A stretch of 64,000 nucleotides of DNA from positions 169,305,337-169,369,336 of the forward strand of contig CM054113.1 of assembly GCA_028673005.1 (NCBI GenBank), written 5' to 3'. Shown here piece by piece: positions 36,426 through 48,470 of this stretch. Origin of the DNA: Tanypteryx hageni (lineage: Eukaryota; Arthropoda; Insecta; Odonata; Petaluridae). The notes under the pieces were generated by a model. The model was not told the origin of the DNA. It was given only the letters and a program-made list of their open reading frames with translations, and did not search any database. Each line of letters starts with the position of its first letter. The stretch's first letter is position 1. The translations under genes and the position numbers were made by a program.

Positions 36426-36699
36426 GCCTATGACGGCTCCAACGTACTTAAGTTTTTCAATTTTTAAGTGCTTATTTGCATTTGTTTTGGTGTTAAGACG
36501 AGTTCAGTAATTCTCAATTGAATTGACCTAATTATATAAAAGTTGAACTTTTACAATTTGATTGTTTTTCACAGTTATACGCAAACAACGAAACAACAAA
36601 AATAGCGAACTTTTATTCCGACACATAATTTACTTTTTAAATTTCAATCTACTTTACTTTTATTCCCGGATCCGATTAAAAGATATACATAATATACGC
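36426..36699. other. AT-rich spacer
   Basis: Nothing recognised. Confidence 0.4.
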
Positions 36700-37430
36700 T
36701 CTCTACATTCCACGCATAATTTTCCGTGGAATTTTTGCATCGATCGTGGAGGAGGAGGCACGCTAGGCCGTTGGAAGGGAAGTGTAGAATAACTGAAGAG
36801 AGATGTGGAGGAGAGGGAAAAAGGGTTTAATGTGGCAAGAGGATGCCTCACAGCCCACCTGCTCCTTCAGAAAGGGGTGTGAAAAAGTCACCTTTTCCCT
36901 CTCCCCTTCCGACCTCCTCATCCGCCCCCTCAATCGGATGGCGGTGGAAGTGGGTTAGGTAGAGAAAGAGAGAGAACGGAAAGGAAGAGCGCGGAAGCGA
37001 ACCCGTGTCCTGAAAGGATATATCCTTGGATTGGAATGGGGTGGCGAAAGGGGGTGGTGGGAACATCCCTCACTTCCGGACCGATGGGGTGACATCCGTC
37101 GAGTGCCACGCAGTCTCATGCGTTCGCCACCTCGCCCTGACCTTCCATCGCGGTCCTTCATCTCGTATTCCATCGGACCCTTCCACCTCCTTACAGGTCC
37201 GCGTAATTCATTGATCCCATCCTGTGTATGTACCTACAGTGTCATTGCCTAGCTTTCGTTAGCGAGACCTTTAGAGTACGAATCTTTTTTACCAATGCTA
37301 TTCCCGGTGTTCATAGTGAATGCCCCTGAGTAGAAGGACCCGGCCCCTCTGAATCGTACTTGCCGTAGTTTAGCGTTGCGGCTCAATATTACTTTGGCGG
37401 GGTCCCCTATATTTTACGCCTCGCCACTGA
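36700..37430. promoter_or_regulatory. GC/GA-rich island
   Basis: Purine-rich runs at 36750-36840 and 36955-37000 alternate with a C/T run at 36885-36935 and CpG-rich sequence to 37200. Several overlapping frames on both strands reflect composition. Near 37420 CTCGCCACTG resembles an isolated hAT right end without a partner. Confidence 0.3.
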
Positions 37431-38510
37431 CGAGTGCACGTTTATTATCAAATGAAGGCAAGTTACTTATTTGCTAGGGTAATTATCATTATAGTCGCAC
37501 TCTGTTTTAATGGTGGATGAGTTATTATTTTGAATTTCGCATACAAAATACGGATGATATTGGTTGTAAATTCCTAGTACATATGTTTGAATCGACACGC
37601 ATCTTCGCCGTAGAAAGTTTGACACATTATTGCTTAAATAGTGGATAAGATGGATATTATTTGGCAACGGCGTAAGTCCCACGATTTCTACGAATCGGAA
37701 CAGATTCTTATTTTTTCGAATAATTGTAGCATTTCTATTTTATGAAAGAAAAATTAGCGTGAAAATCTTGAGCGAGTGTACATGGCAAACTTCTTGAAGT
37801 CATCCGTATCATTTATGGGTTCAGTTCATGGAACAGTTGGTGCTCCATTAATTATGGTATAAGAGTATGATGCTGCAGTTAAGTTATGAGATAATTGATT
37901 ACCAAATTAAATACGCGTAATCCATGGTCGAGTGTTGTGGGTTAGTTGATATCTGTACATTTTATGAAGGCTGTAATATGTAATCACAAGCAATAAAATT
38001 CGGGTATATTTATTTGAGTAAGAATAATTATAGAAACCTTTTTTAAGAAATATTATTTTTATGTCATATACGAGTATAACAGAGAAATGAGGCGTAAGTT
38101 AATGATTTCTAAGAACATTTTACTGTTGACTGCATTTTGCTCTATTATAAGATGATATAAATTTTGCTATAGCTCTTATAGTGCAGAAATGAATACAAAA
38201 TAAATAAATTTCTTCTAAATTGGTTTTGATCAACCATAAGTCATGAGAAACAAAGGTATCGTGAATCGTAAATTTCTTACCTCACATGCTTTCTTGATTT
38301 TTATTATTTTGTCAGTTTTATCGTTTATTTCCATACACTAATACGTGAGTGGGTAATTTGATTTGTAAAATTAATAACTTTTACAAAAATATGGGGACCA
38401 TAGCGAGCACTAAAAATTAAACAGTTTTATTTCGATTCCATAAGTTATCCCATAACGTCAGGTATGATTTTCATCATTTATAAAATTACTTACCGTGATA
38501 ATTTTTTATA
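37431..38510. other. AT-rich spacer, no gene seen
   Basis: A 71-codon minus frame (37467-37682) lacks recognisable features. No repeat ends precede 38511. Confidence 0.4.
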
Positions 38511-38518
38511 CTCTAAAT

Positions 38519-38769
38519 CACTGGTGCGCAACCTGTGGACCGCGGAGTCTTAAAAAAATTTGCACTTTTAAATTTTACCAAACCGTCGAATCATTAGGGA
38601 GGAAGATAATTATCGAAAGGTGAAAAGGACGGCTTTAAAAAGAAAATTCAACCTACCATAAGTACTTAAGTTGTCTATATATTGATAGTATGTTTTTATT
38701 GTTGCGTGGAACTTAGCAAATTTATCCGTGTTTGTGTAGCCCACGATTAAAAAAGGTTCCGCACCACTG
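38519..38769. mobile_element. hAT-type MITE with perfect 8-bp target duplication
   Basis: This 251-base element begins CACTGGTGCGCAACC, and its right end reversed reads CAGTGGTGCGGAACC (13 of 15 identical). CTCTAAAT occurs exactly on both sides (38511-38518 and 38770-38777). This is the clearest transposon insertion in the window. It has no coding capacity and would depend on a hAT transposase elsewhere. Confidence 0.9.
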
Positions 38770-39088
38770 CTCTAAATGTAAATATATAAGTTCAGAGAGT
38801 GAAACTGTTTTAACTACAAATTCCTGAAACTCTCTTATTTAAGTTGCTATTGCGTCACTAGTCCCATGGGGCTAATTTTGCTGATCAAATAATATTAACT
38901 TTACAACATAGTCATGAAACGCAGGTTATGAGCAAGAACTCTTCCTTTGATCGTTCAAATTGTTATAAAGATGCCAAATCCGATAGCTACAAATTTATTA
39001 TGAATTATAAGAATTATGGAATTTTATAGAATTATATTTTCTGTTTTTTAATTTCTAGAAGTAGAAGTCTGTGATAGTATGATAATAC

Positions 39089-39200
39089 CATGGTTGTATG
39101 GTTATATGTGATTGCCTTTGTTGTTATTGTTATTTCAATATTGTTAAATTGTTTCTGATATTCAGTGTAATTGGCCTTGTGCTGTCTCTGAGTTATTGAT
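39089..39200 (+). mobile_element. 5'-truncated SINE copy
   Basis: CATGGTTGTATG through TTGATAATAAA repeats the body of the SINE at 33877-34072 with only scattered differences. The tRNA-derived head is missing, as expected for a 5'-truncated retrotransposed copy. It runs directly into the tetranucleotide repeat. Confidence 0.8.
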
Positions 39201-39202
39201 AA

Positions 39203-39261
<59 letters not shown>

Positions 39262-39333
39262 ACAAATAAATAAATAAATAAATAAATACATAAATAAATA
39301 AATTAATTAATATATAAATAAATAAATAAATAC
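39201..39333 (+). repeat. (TAAA)n microsatellite grown from the SINE tail
   Basis: About 130 bases of AAAT/TAAA units with a few interruptions (CAAATA, CATAAA and ATTAATTAA) follow the truncated SINE. The related SINE copy carries only a few units, so this array expanded after insertion. Confidence 0.9.
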
Positions 39334-39550
39334 CAGAACATTTAATTTTTTTTACAATACCTTCAAATTCTATGCGGTGTTAAAAAAGATGCAAATAAGT
39401 TGCTCTTTAGACCGTGAATTGCTCGCAGCATCTGGCTGGATGTTTCTTTTAAAGGGCTAAATTACAAAGATACTAGTTTATAGGTCAAGAATCTTGTGTC
39501 CTTCGGGCATAGATAACTCTAATTTCGGTCAGTGCACCCTGCCTTGGTCG

Positions 39551-39653
39551 CCGCGTCCGAACGACGCGTCGTTCGGACACGCGGAATAATCGTTCCTGCA
39601 AGTACACAACACGCCAAGTCGTGTAACGATTCCTCCACCACACGAAAGTGTGG
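39551..39653 (+). ncRNA. Row of hairpins around a 24-bp palindrome (candidate structured element)
   Basis: Bases 39555-39578 form a perfect 24-bp palindrome (half-site GTCCGAACGACG), extended by CCGCG/CGCGG arms with a 2-base bulge. ACACG-CCAAGT-CGTGT follows at 39609-39624. CCACAC-GAAA-GTGTGG at 39638-39653 is a 6-bp stem closed by a GNRA loop when read on the plus strand. The block is GC-rich in AT-rich surroundings. The minus strand holds a 60-codon frame (39485-39667) that I do not recognise. Function is unknown; the RNA label is only the best-fitting type. Confidence 0.3.
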
Positions 39654-39879
39654 CAGAACAAGCCCATGACACTGCATGATCAGGTAAAGTGTAGAGGAGA
39701 GGGCAAGATAAGGAGATCGAAGGTATTTCTTTTCGTAAAAGAGTTAAGCGGTAGTAGAAAAAATGACAGCTAATCGTTTAGTTTTGCGAGAAAATAAAAT
39801 TATATTTATCGTAATTCCCATCACGACACAGCGTGGGTGCTTATATCTACTCCCATTCCTCAGCCGCCAACATCCTTCA

Positions 39880-40200
39880 ATGAGCCAACTTGGGAAAAAA
39901 GGAGCGTAGAGGGAAACCCGATCTCAGAACGTCCAATAAATACCTCGCCGCCATGTTACGGGTCCTCACTTCCGCTCACCTGAAAAAAATGGACGAAAAA
40001 GTAAAAGACTTCGACGGGAAGTTCTCGATGGCGGAAAATGTTTCGGGATATAGATTACCCACCCGAGCCAATGGGTGGGTGGGCGAGGAGCAAAAGGCTG
40101 GAGGAAAGGGAAGGAGAGTGGGAGAGAGGAGAGGGATGGAATGTGTGGGAGAAAATAGCAGGTTAAAAGATGCTGCGTCAGATGAGAATGGAAAATTAAA
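39880..40200. promoter_or_regulatory. GC island with YY1/PHO and ETS-type motifs
   Basis: GCCGCCATGTT at 39947-39957 matches the YY1/Pleiohomeotic consensus in reverse, and CACTTCCGC just downstream (about 39967) is ETS-like. Purine-rich runs fill 40080-40150. The 105-codon plus frame (39890-40207) is low complexity and unrecognised. The motif pair is common in insect promoters and Polycomb-type elements. Confidence 0.3.
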
Positions 40201-40999
40201 AACATAACACGGAAAAACTCTCGGATTTTTGTTCCTACTTCTTCAAAAGCTTATAATATTTGATCGAGTGTTAAGAAACTGGTAGGGCTTAAATATCGCG
40301 TTGTCTTGAAATGTCTTCTGGTGCAATCAGTGGGCAGTTCCATCAAGTACTTGTTCACTTGAGGCGACGAAGGATTTTTTGAGAACCTCATGAAAAAGCG
40401 TGGGCTTTTAAAATTAGGAAGAAATACTGTAGTTTGCTTTTCTTATCTTATCAGATGCATACATTATTTTTAATCGCATCGCATCCTACCGGGAACTTCT
40501 AAGCTCCTATACTAGCAAACAATGTTGTAACTGTGAATTAATAAAAAATAAAAGCTGAGAAAAAATTAACGTTCACTCTTTTTAAAAAAATTAAATGCTA
40601 ACCTATGTTATCAGTATAAAAATACATGTACATAGATTTTTATCGGGTAATGAAGCCAAGTTTAAATTATTTTTTAAAGTTTTGATACACATACTTGTAT
40701 TGATAATCCAAAGAAATTTTAAGAGTTGGTTTTCTTTAATTTTCTCATTCCAACCAGTTGTCATTTGGAAGAATAACGTGCCGATCTAGTAAAATGACAA
40801 TAATACGCAGACGACCCTTAAAAGGAATCGGTTTACACGCAAAATATATTTTTCAAAAACTATTTGACTTTTGAACAATAATATTACTTCCCTAAGTATA
40901 TAACCGACTAAATATACCAGAATGAATAAAGATGCTAAATTTAAAAGGTAAAGTATCTAGTGAAACTCCGGATAAACCGTGTCCTACCACCCATAAAAA
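40201..40999. other. AT-rich spacer, nothing recognised
   Basis: A 64-codon frame (40595-40789) has no features. No repeats were found. Confidence 0.4.
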
Positions 41000-41910
41000 T
41001 GTATTTCAACCCTCTTGCGCTGGCCTCCCAAGACAGAAGTGATTAATTTCTCGCAAATTCCGCTCATAATGCCAGCCAATATACTACTGTCGGCTCTTAC
41101 TTAGCCCTCATACCCACCCTTTTGAGGAGAGAAAAAATAACCTTTCTCTCCCTCGAACCCTTTCTCCTCCTTCTTCCTCCACTTCTCTTCATAAACCACT
41201 TATTAATCTCCTATTCCTCCTCCGACCTCCTTACTTCCCTCCGAGTTTTCCCATAAAGGGTTTGATGACAGGTGGGGAGCGCCGACGTTTTGGGAGGTCG
41301 GAGTGGTGTGGGAAGAGAAGAGAAGAGAGAAAGAGCGAGAGGGAGGGAGGATGGATAGAGGTAGGATCTGAAGGTTGGGGTTGGAAGGCAGGAAGAGTCT
41401 AAGGGGAGGATGGGGGAGGGGAAGGGGGGAACTGGACATACGAGATGACGTCCGTGTCATTCGAGAAGGGTTTACGCGTCGGTGTTGGTGGTGTGGTGGT
41501 TGTGATGACGGTGTGGCGGGTTAGAGGGTTGAGGGAGGGAAAGGGTATTTTTTTTGTAGCACGGACGGAGGGAGAAAGAAAGATCCTCTTCACTTCGACG
41601 GCGCGTTCGCTCTCTCACTACTGCTAACTCGTGTATAAAACGTTACAAAAAACTATACCTTTCTTTTTTGGTATTTTTTTTCGACGTTACAATGGTCGGC
41701 GGCTGCCGAGGATTATGTCCTCTTTTTATCTTCCCCCCCCGAAGATTAACGCAAATACCTTCCGCTTCCGATTACTCTTCTATTTCCTCTTTTGACGCTC
41801 CATGTTTGTCGTCCTTGTTTTATTTGTAATGCTTCTCGTCAGAGGGATTTTTTTACGCCTCTTTCCGAAACGGTGAAAGCACGCACGCTGGCTGTCGGAT
41901 ATCTGGAAAT
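41000..41910. promoter_or_regulatory. CT-to-GA strand-switching island
   Basis: Pyrimidine runs at 41140-41240 switch to purine runs at 41300-41430, followed by GT/GC-rich sequence to 41600 and a CpG-bearing tail. TGACGTCC near 41446 is CRE-like. Frames on both strands are composition-driven. Confidence 0.35.
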
Positions 41911-42470
41911 GATCCGTGAGAAGATTGCGCTTTTGCGGTGTTATATTTAAAAAAAACAAAATTTCGGTAAGTTAATTGAAGCGGACGTGAAATTGATTCG
42001 TTTTGATAATTATCGGTGCACTTGAATAATATCAGCAGTATTTAGTTCAAAGGAAATGAGCGTTTTAATGTAATTTTTTTGTTTAATAAAGACTTTTACT
42101 CGTAGTATTGAGCTGCACTTAACGAAGAAAGAGATGCATGCATGTCACAGGGCTACATGTTTCGGAATGGGAATTTGTTTCTTTAAGGAAAATCATTTGA
42201 CTAATTATTAGAAATTATGCATAAAAGACCAGGAAATTGTCGACTCCCGTTTAGATTCAAAAACAGTTCTTGTCCGTATTTTTCTAAACAGTTCTTCAAA
42301 ATGTACCGTTTTGTTTTAATTGCAGTATTTTGTCTCACCAAATTACGGTTTACACGCCCAAGTCTATCCGGTCTAATGACCTGCAGTTCCCTTTTCTTAT
42401 TTTATATTATTTTAAGTCATCACAATTTGATTGCAGATCCATTTAATAAAATACTTGCTGTTTGATTATA
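41911..42470. other. AT-rich spacer, no gene seen
   Basis: An 82-codon plus frame (42217-42465) is unrecognised. Confidence 0.4.
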
Positions 42471-42474
42471 TAAC

Positions 42475-42860
42475 TGGTATAATTGCCCATCAAAATGGGC
42501 TGGTGGGCAGAAACGACGTATTAAATTAAAATTAAAATAGTTCAAGATGTAGACTTTAGCTATGCGTAAATCCAAAATATCAACGTAAATAAACAAATCT
42601 ATGGATCACTGTAAATCTTTAATGAAGCTTAAGAATGCATGTTCAATATATCGTTATTGTTATACTGCTTACGTTAACAACTATACTGTTGACCCTTATC
42701 GAAGTAATCCAGTAATACGCCCATTACGACTCAACTGCAGAACTCAAGAAATAGCATTCTACGCCACACATTGGCTAAGTTTACGCGTACGCTGTACCAT
42801 AACTAAATACAATTCGGTGTATATAATCTCATGAATATATTGATAATACGGTTGCTCTGA
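42475..42860 (-). mobile_element. Candidate Helitron-like 3' end, second copy
   Basis: On the minus strand GCCCAT-TTTG-ATGGGC forms a stem-loop, then AATTATA and CCAGT at 42479-42475. Spacing equals that at 25311, where the end is CTAGT. The fifth stem pair is A-T here and G-C there, a compensated change. The other end is unknown. A 77-codon plus frame (42601-42834) inside is unrecognised. Confidence 0.35.
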
Positions 42861-43860
42861 ATTACGAAAAAAATTCCCAGCCTGACAGAAACAAATACAA
42901 AAGCTTTTATTATAATTTGGAGTGAATTTTTATAGCAATACGTTGATTGATTTCCGTTGACACTGGTTAGATGGCTCACACTCTTAAACATTTCTTATTG
43001 TTAATCGAATTTTTAGAATAGTTTAATTCTGAATACGATATGGAAAAAACAATAAGCCAAGAAATTAGAAAGAATTCTACTCATTATCTTCGGCCATACA
43101 ATATTACTTCTGACTCAATGTGCAACAAAGATAATGGTTATGTTAAAGATGATCAAAATTTGTCATTAATCACGTAAATTAATCATCATCCTTTCTCTGT
43201 CATAAAAGACAAATTTGCAATTGCTGTATATTTTACATGCGGGAATTTTCTCATTAAAGAAGTTTTATTGCTATTTGTCCAATTATAAATGGACAACTTC
43301 TATTCCTAATGCAATATTTGGCGAGTTTAGTGCCCCCTATAAGCTGTCCTTTGTTTTCCTTCCTGATGCCACCAATTTGAGAAATTCAAAAGCAATAGTG
43401 AACGTTGTTTTTAATTTTAACCACTATTTTCTAAATCGATTTAAAATTCCTGATAACAAAAATAACATTCAATTTTTGTATTTATTAGCCTCGGAGTAAC
43501 GAAAAATGATTGACATCATGGAGTAAGAGTATTGTGAATGATTCAAGAGTGACTTCTCCGATCTCAAGCAATTTTTCTTCGGTCATTCAGATTACCCAAC
43601 ATCTAATTTTAACAAATCATCGTTGATAACAAAGGCACAGTTTCGGGCCCAGGAATGTTTTTCCCAATTTTTTGACTGGTATGAATGTAGAACATTTTAT
43701 TTGCATTTCAGAAAGCGTATTGTAAAAAAAGTCAAGGACAACCGGCCCTTACTCAAAAAACAGTTACTTTTAGCGGCACGAATCTGTTGGCGAGTAACCA
43801 CTGATGATGGCCCCTTTGTGATCGCAATTCACGGGTGCTTTACACGCCCGTTAAATAGCA
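42861..43860. other. AT-rich spacer, no supported gene
   Basis: Frames at 43215-43499 and 43623-43883 (plus) lack recognisable domains. Possible old repeat sequence. Confidence 0.35.
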
Positions 43861-43868
43861 GTAATAGA

Positions 43869-45836
43869 GAGTGGCGCAGCTAGGTTCTCCTTCGCCCGGG
43901 GGCAAGTCACTGAGATGCTCCCCCCTCCCGTTGTTCCCTGTACAATTTTCCAGACAAATGTAATGTGGGGAATGTCATGGAAACTCAAGCATACCTACTA
44001 TACTATCATTTTAATTCGGCATATCTTTCTATATTATAAAATCGTAATGGCCATCATGATGCGTAACGCTCACTCTGATATGAAAATCCTAAGACTGACA
44101 TAAAACTCTTCGATACTTATAGAAGAGCTAGAAATCTGAAATATGGCATGTAAGTAGGTCGAGTGGCACACTCGACGAGAAACATCGAATGTCACAAAAA
44201 AGTTAATATTTAAGGGGTCCTTTTAACTCCAATGTTCAATTTCAATATCCCATAAGAAAAGCATGGGATTCAGTGCAGGGCTTTCTAAAAATGCATTTTA
44301 AAATTACTTAAAATTGGGATATGAATTCAAGAAAAGTTGTCTAGCTGAAAGAACAGAGCTCTTAATTTTTGGAGGCAAAATTCAAATATGCACTGAATCA
44401 GCGTAAATATCTGCTTTAAATTTTAATAATGGAAATGTATACAAACCATGGCAACAACCTCATTGCTTTTAAAGGGACCTTTAATGCTCTTAATAGAAAT
44501 TAAAAAAGACGTTTTAATGCTTTTAATAGAAATTAATGCCGTCATAACGAATTATAGTGGAACTTCCATAACTCGAATCTCAAGGGAAAGTAAAAATTAT
44601 TCGAGTTACAGAAAATTAAAAATACGGAAATATACTTTTTATATATTTGTATATATACAGTGGAACTTCTATAACTCCAATCTCAAGGGCAAGCAAAAAT
44701 TATTCGAATTAATAGAAAAATCGAGTTACGGAAATATATTTCTCTCTTCTCTCTATATAAAAAAATTGTAATGGTCATAATGATGCGTAACGCTCACTCG
44801 GATGTAAAAATCCTAAAGGAACCAAAAGAGATCTTTGAAAACTCTTATTATGAGTTTGTATGAGTATGAAATTGTAATATCATGTTCATTATTCTGTTAA
44901 TAATAATTTATTCGGTATCTCGAAAAATAAATAATGAAAATATAATGACAATTGTTCAAATAGTTGCTATCAATTTTATTCTATTTGTTTACATCGTTGC
45001 TATCAACATTAATCTATTCTTAGGATTAGTTTATCCTGACGTGTGCTCTGTGTGGTTCTTTGTTCATAATTCTTCATTCTTTAATTTCTTTTCGTATTTG
45101 TGGTTCATTTGTTGTTTTTTGGTGTTTTAGTTTGTTTATAGTTATTTATTCTTTAATTTCGGTTTGTCTTTGAGTTTAATTTGTTAGTTTTTGGTATTAT
45201 TTCTTCGCTTTTCGTCTCTCGACATTTTTCCCTGCACATTTTTTCGTTGCATCGTTCATATTTCTTTATTATTTTTTTATTTTCGTCTTTGTGGCTCTTT
45301 TGTTTTTTATTGGTGTTATTTCTTCTATCATCTCTCGACGTTTGACTTCGCTTTTGTTTGTTCGTCTTTATTAAAACGTTTTATAATTAAACCAAAATGT
45401 AGCTATATCCAGAGCATATTCACGTCAGGGTGTGAAAATACAAATAACTGGAAATGATAATAGAGCCGAAAAACAAATAATTAATAATGTAGAATATAAT
45501 GAAGAGTTAAATTAAATGTATTTTAAATTTATAATTTTTGTTAATTTGTAATTAAAACTAAATGTACATTCCGTATAAAATACATTCATTAAACTCATAT
45601 TCAAAACATTCCCGTTAAATTAATCTAAATCCAATAGGTACATGGTAGAAACAAAGAAACAGCGAACAAAGAAGGGAGGTTGGCGAGCGCCACAAGCAGG
45701 GGACTTGCCCTCTAGTATTATAATATTGTTGTTGTTTATAATCAGAAACTTATACGTTAATTTTCGGGCCATGCGTTTCCGTCCCTTCAGCCCGGTGGCA
45801 ACTGCCCCTCTCTGTTCCCCCCTCGCTACGCCACTG
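43869..45836. mobile_element. 2-kb hAT-like non-autonomous composite element
   Basis: The left end reads GAGTGGCGCAGCTAGG; the right end reversed reads CAGTGGCGTAGCGAGG, so the termini agree at 13 of 16 positions. Flanking 8-mers GTAATAGA (43861-43868) and GTAAGAGA (45837-45844) match at 7 of 8. Inside, a ~53-base word (ATGCGTAACGCTCACTC core) occurs at 44041-44093 and 44765-44817. Two pogo-like units begin AGTGGAACTTC at 44556 and 44659. A T-rich low-complexity stretch fills about 45040-45380. No transposase frame was seen. Confidence 0.6.
44555..44735 (+). repeat. Two tandem pogo/Tigger-like terminal units
   Basis: AGTGGAACTTCCATAACTCG at 44556 and AGTGGAACTTCTATAACTCC at 44659 start units about 103 bases apart. 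Both continue with AATCTCAAGGG and AAAAATTATTCGA. The words resemble pogo/Tigger-type termini, suggesting a small MITE or partial tandem duplication inside the larger element. Confidence 0.5.
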
Positions 45837-46730
45837 GTAAGAGAACTATATGATGCCTATTCGGTCCTCGAATATCCGTTCACGAAAGATGCGTTCATTC
45901 ATCTTCATCGTGCACGCTCTTCCGTTCATCTCTCCACGGTTTTCTCTGCCACTTCCTCGACCGCTTTCCTTACCGCATCCACCCGTTGCCCACATTCTAT
46001 CCTCTACCCCACCTCTCCCTTCCCATCCCAGGTTATCCCCAACCCAATTCCCCTTATCCTTCTCTTTAGACTGCCAATCATTCGAGAGCCCCACTCGCCC
46101 GCAGAGGGATTACTGCTTAATCGAAAGGGTGTAGAGAGGAAGAGAGCTTTATTACGTCTTTTTTCCAAAGTCTTTCGTCGTATATGTATTTTTTACGCCG
46201 ATGCGAGCATTAAGTTACACGAACGCGTGGATTAAAAGTTAATTTGCGTCCGACCAACGCTCTCTCTCTCTCTGCCTATATCTCTTCACCACATCTTTTC
46301 CCTCTCTTGGCGGTGGACATAAAGAACGTGCCATTTTTTGTTCTTGCCTGGAAAGCAAGAGCGAGGGGAGTTGCCCGGTCTCAATGCGAAGATTGGGATA
46401 TTGACGCGTGCTGGCAAAAGGCACGCCCGTGTCTGTGTTCGAGGAGTGGCATTTGTTATACGTGGTCATAGCCGTAAACGGACGGCATTCGGCAGCCATT
46501 AGATTAGGTGGGGGATTAAGAGATGCTCGGGATGTTATTGACAGATATTAAATAAACTGGATGGGTTCGTGAAGTGGTATGAGATATCGCGGTCGCGGGG
46601 TGTTTATGAATGGGATATATCTCGACGATATGCTCCTTTTGTTGTCGAGTCATACAGTCGGTTTTCGTTGATAGGATACTGCATTGGTATGCGTGAGACA
46701 AATGATTCGCGGAATGATTCATGTTCGCGA
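45837..46730. promoter_or_regulatory. Mixed GC island with CT repeats
   Basis: C/T-rich runs occur at 45970-46050 and a (CT)n at 46259-46274, with CpG-rich stretches to 46740. Overlapping frames on both strands have no recognisable domain. Confidence 0.3.
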
Positions 46731-47840
46731 CTCCCGTTCGTGTTAATGATTTTTTCCTCAGTTTTTTCCGTTAACTCAGATTACTTTTCATTCCTTAAAA
46801 ATTTGAATTAACTCAGCTAGAATTATAAAACATTCATTGTCATTCTCGCAGCTTATCCGATCTTTTGTATATTTTAGATTACCTTCAAGACAACTGTTTA
46901 AAGATCGTCATTATTTAGATAAGATTAACCATAAAGTTCTCCAGTTTTATAACGAGTTACTAAGATGGATTTAAAACTAAGTATTCCATTTGTTGTGTGT
47001 TTAAGAATTTCTGGTAGGTGATATTATTTTCATTTGATAATTACTTCTGCTAAAATTTTGTATAAAATTAAGAAAAACTCAGCATAATTATAAGATTAAT
47101 CAGAAGTTTTGGTGAATATTGTGCCATAAATAAATTGAATTAAGAAGGTCTACGATTGTTATTGTTATTATAACGTATTAATGCGGATCAATTTCATTTC
47201 ATCATATTAATATTTTAAGTATAATTTTATAGATGAAAAGATGAAGGTGATACGAAGAACGCATTTTATTTACCGCGAGAAACAAAGCATTTAGAACATA
47301 AGTTTTAAATGTATCCGAAGTGGGTTTTAATACGCATTATCAGCATCGTTTTACTTGATTTCGTATCGGAAATATACCTCACATTTATACGATCGTAGAA
47401 TGTTCACTCTTTGTTGTCCTCTGTCAGAATAGTTCCGACAAGCTTATTTTCCAGTTCCGGCAGGTCAAAATTTTTTTTTACGGCATTGGACAATAAATGG
47501 CTGCTTCAGGCTGTATATGCCCCATCTCTATATCTTCTTCTGTATGGTAATACCATCTGCTTATCAATTTTCAACTTTTTGCTTGTGAAAATGATATTTT
47601 TACCAACATCGTTAGGTATAAGGATAATATTATGAAATGAGAAAAATCTGTATCTTAATTTTTGCAAACTAAATTATTGGATATAGTAAAATAGTGCGCA
47701 TTTTTCAAAATTTGGGACAAAATAAATGGACCTAGGAGGGCATCAGGAGAGAAAAAAATTGTCCTCAAAGGATTAAACAAAGAACCATTGCACCATTATT
47801 CCGCGTTTTATATAAACCCAACATCAATTCAAGGATAATG
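46731..47840. other. AT-rich spacer, no gene seen
   Basis: A 74-codon frame (47411-47635) is unrecognised. No repeat ends were found. Confidence 0.4.
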
Positions 47841-48470
47841 CTAACACGTGATGTAACGTGCGCCTTATTACCCTTCTAAATTTATGCTTCGAGTTTAGAG
47901 GAATCAAGTATGGCGGGTGTGATGGAAGAACTCTCACCGCACCGTACGTATTATGCAATTCGGCAAAAGTGCAGAGAGAGAGAGTCCGGCTAACGGAGTT
48001 ACTGCCTCTCGGCATTTCTTCCTCCTCTTATCCCACGAGAGATGAGGGCGGCCCTACGCCTGTGCGGTAAACCTCTCCTCTCCCTCCCTCAATACTCTCA
48101 CTCACCTCATCCCAACCTTTTCCTCTCTCTCTCTCTACTTTCTCTCTTCCTCTCTCTCTCTCTCTAATCTCCCCACATCCTCGCCGCGGTCGTCACCTCC
48201 CCTTCGACAGACATGCATCGTATGCCGGAGCAGCGAGACGAGACTTGTGTAAAACATTCCCCACCGTCTCGAGTAATTAGCGAGCGCGATGCCCGAGCCG
48301 TTATTATTTTTGTCCTTTTTTTCTCTTTTTAATTCGCCGCGACGTATTAATGACCTCGTCACGCGGGTGCGAGTACGGAATCGATATGAGATATGGTCGA
48401 TAGGATGAGGCGGATAGACGATTTATATTTGTGATGCGAGAGATTGATGTTTTTTATCCGAGGTAAGTAA
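47841..48470 (+). promoter_or_regulatory. CpG/CT-rich island ending in a consensus splice donor
   Basis: (CT)n runs at 48120-48165 are surrounded by CpG-rich DNA (CCTCGCCGCGGTCGTC). A homeodomain-type GTAATTAGC lies near 48274. On the plus strand CCGAGGTAAGTAA at about 48459-48471 is a consensus splice donor, so a non-coding first exon is possible. No protein frame is supported. Confidence 0.3.

Noticed and set aside
39032..39265. 77-codon minus frame with repeated FIYL
   Set aside because: It is a translation of the TAAA microsatellite and SINE body.
42601..42834. 77-codon frame with many Tyr, Cys and Arg
   Set aside because: No recognisable motif, and it lies within a probable repeat.
45642..46235. 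197-codon plus frame
   Set aside because: It crosses the right end of the hAT-like element into a C/T-rich island and shows no family features.
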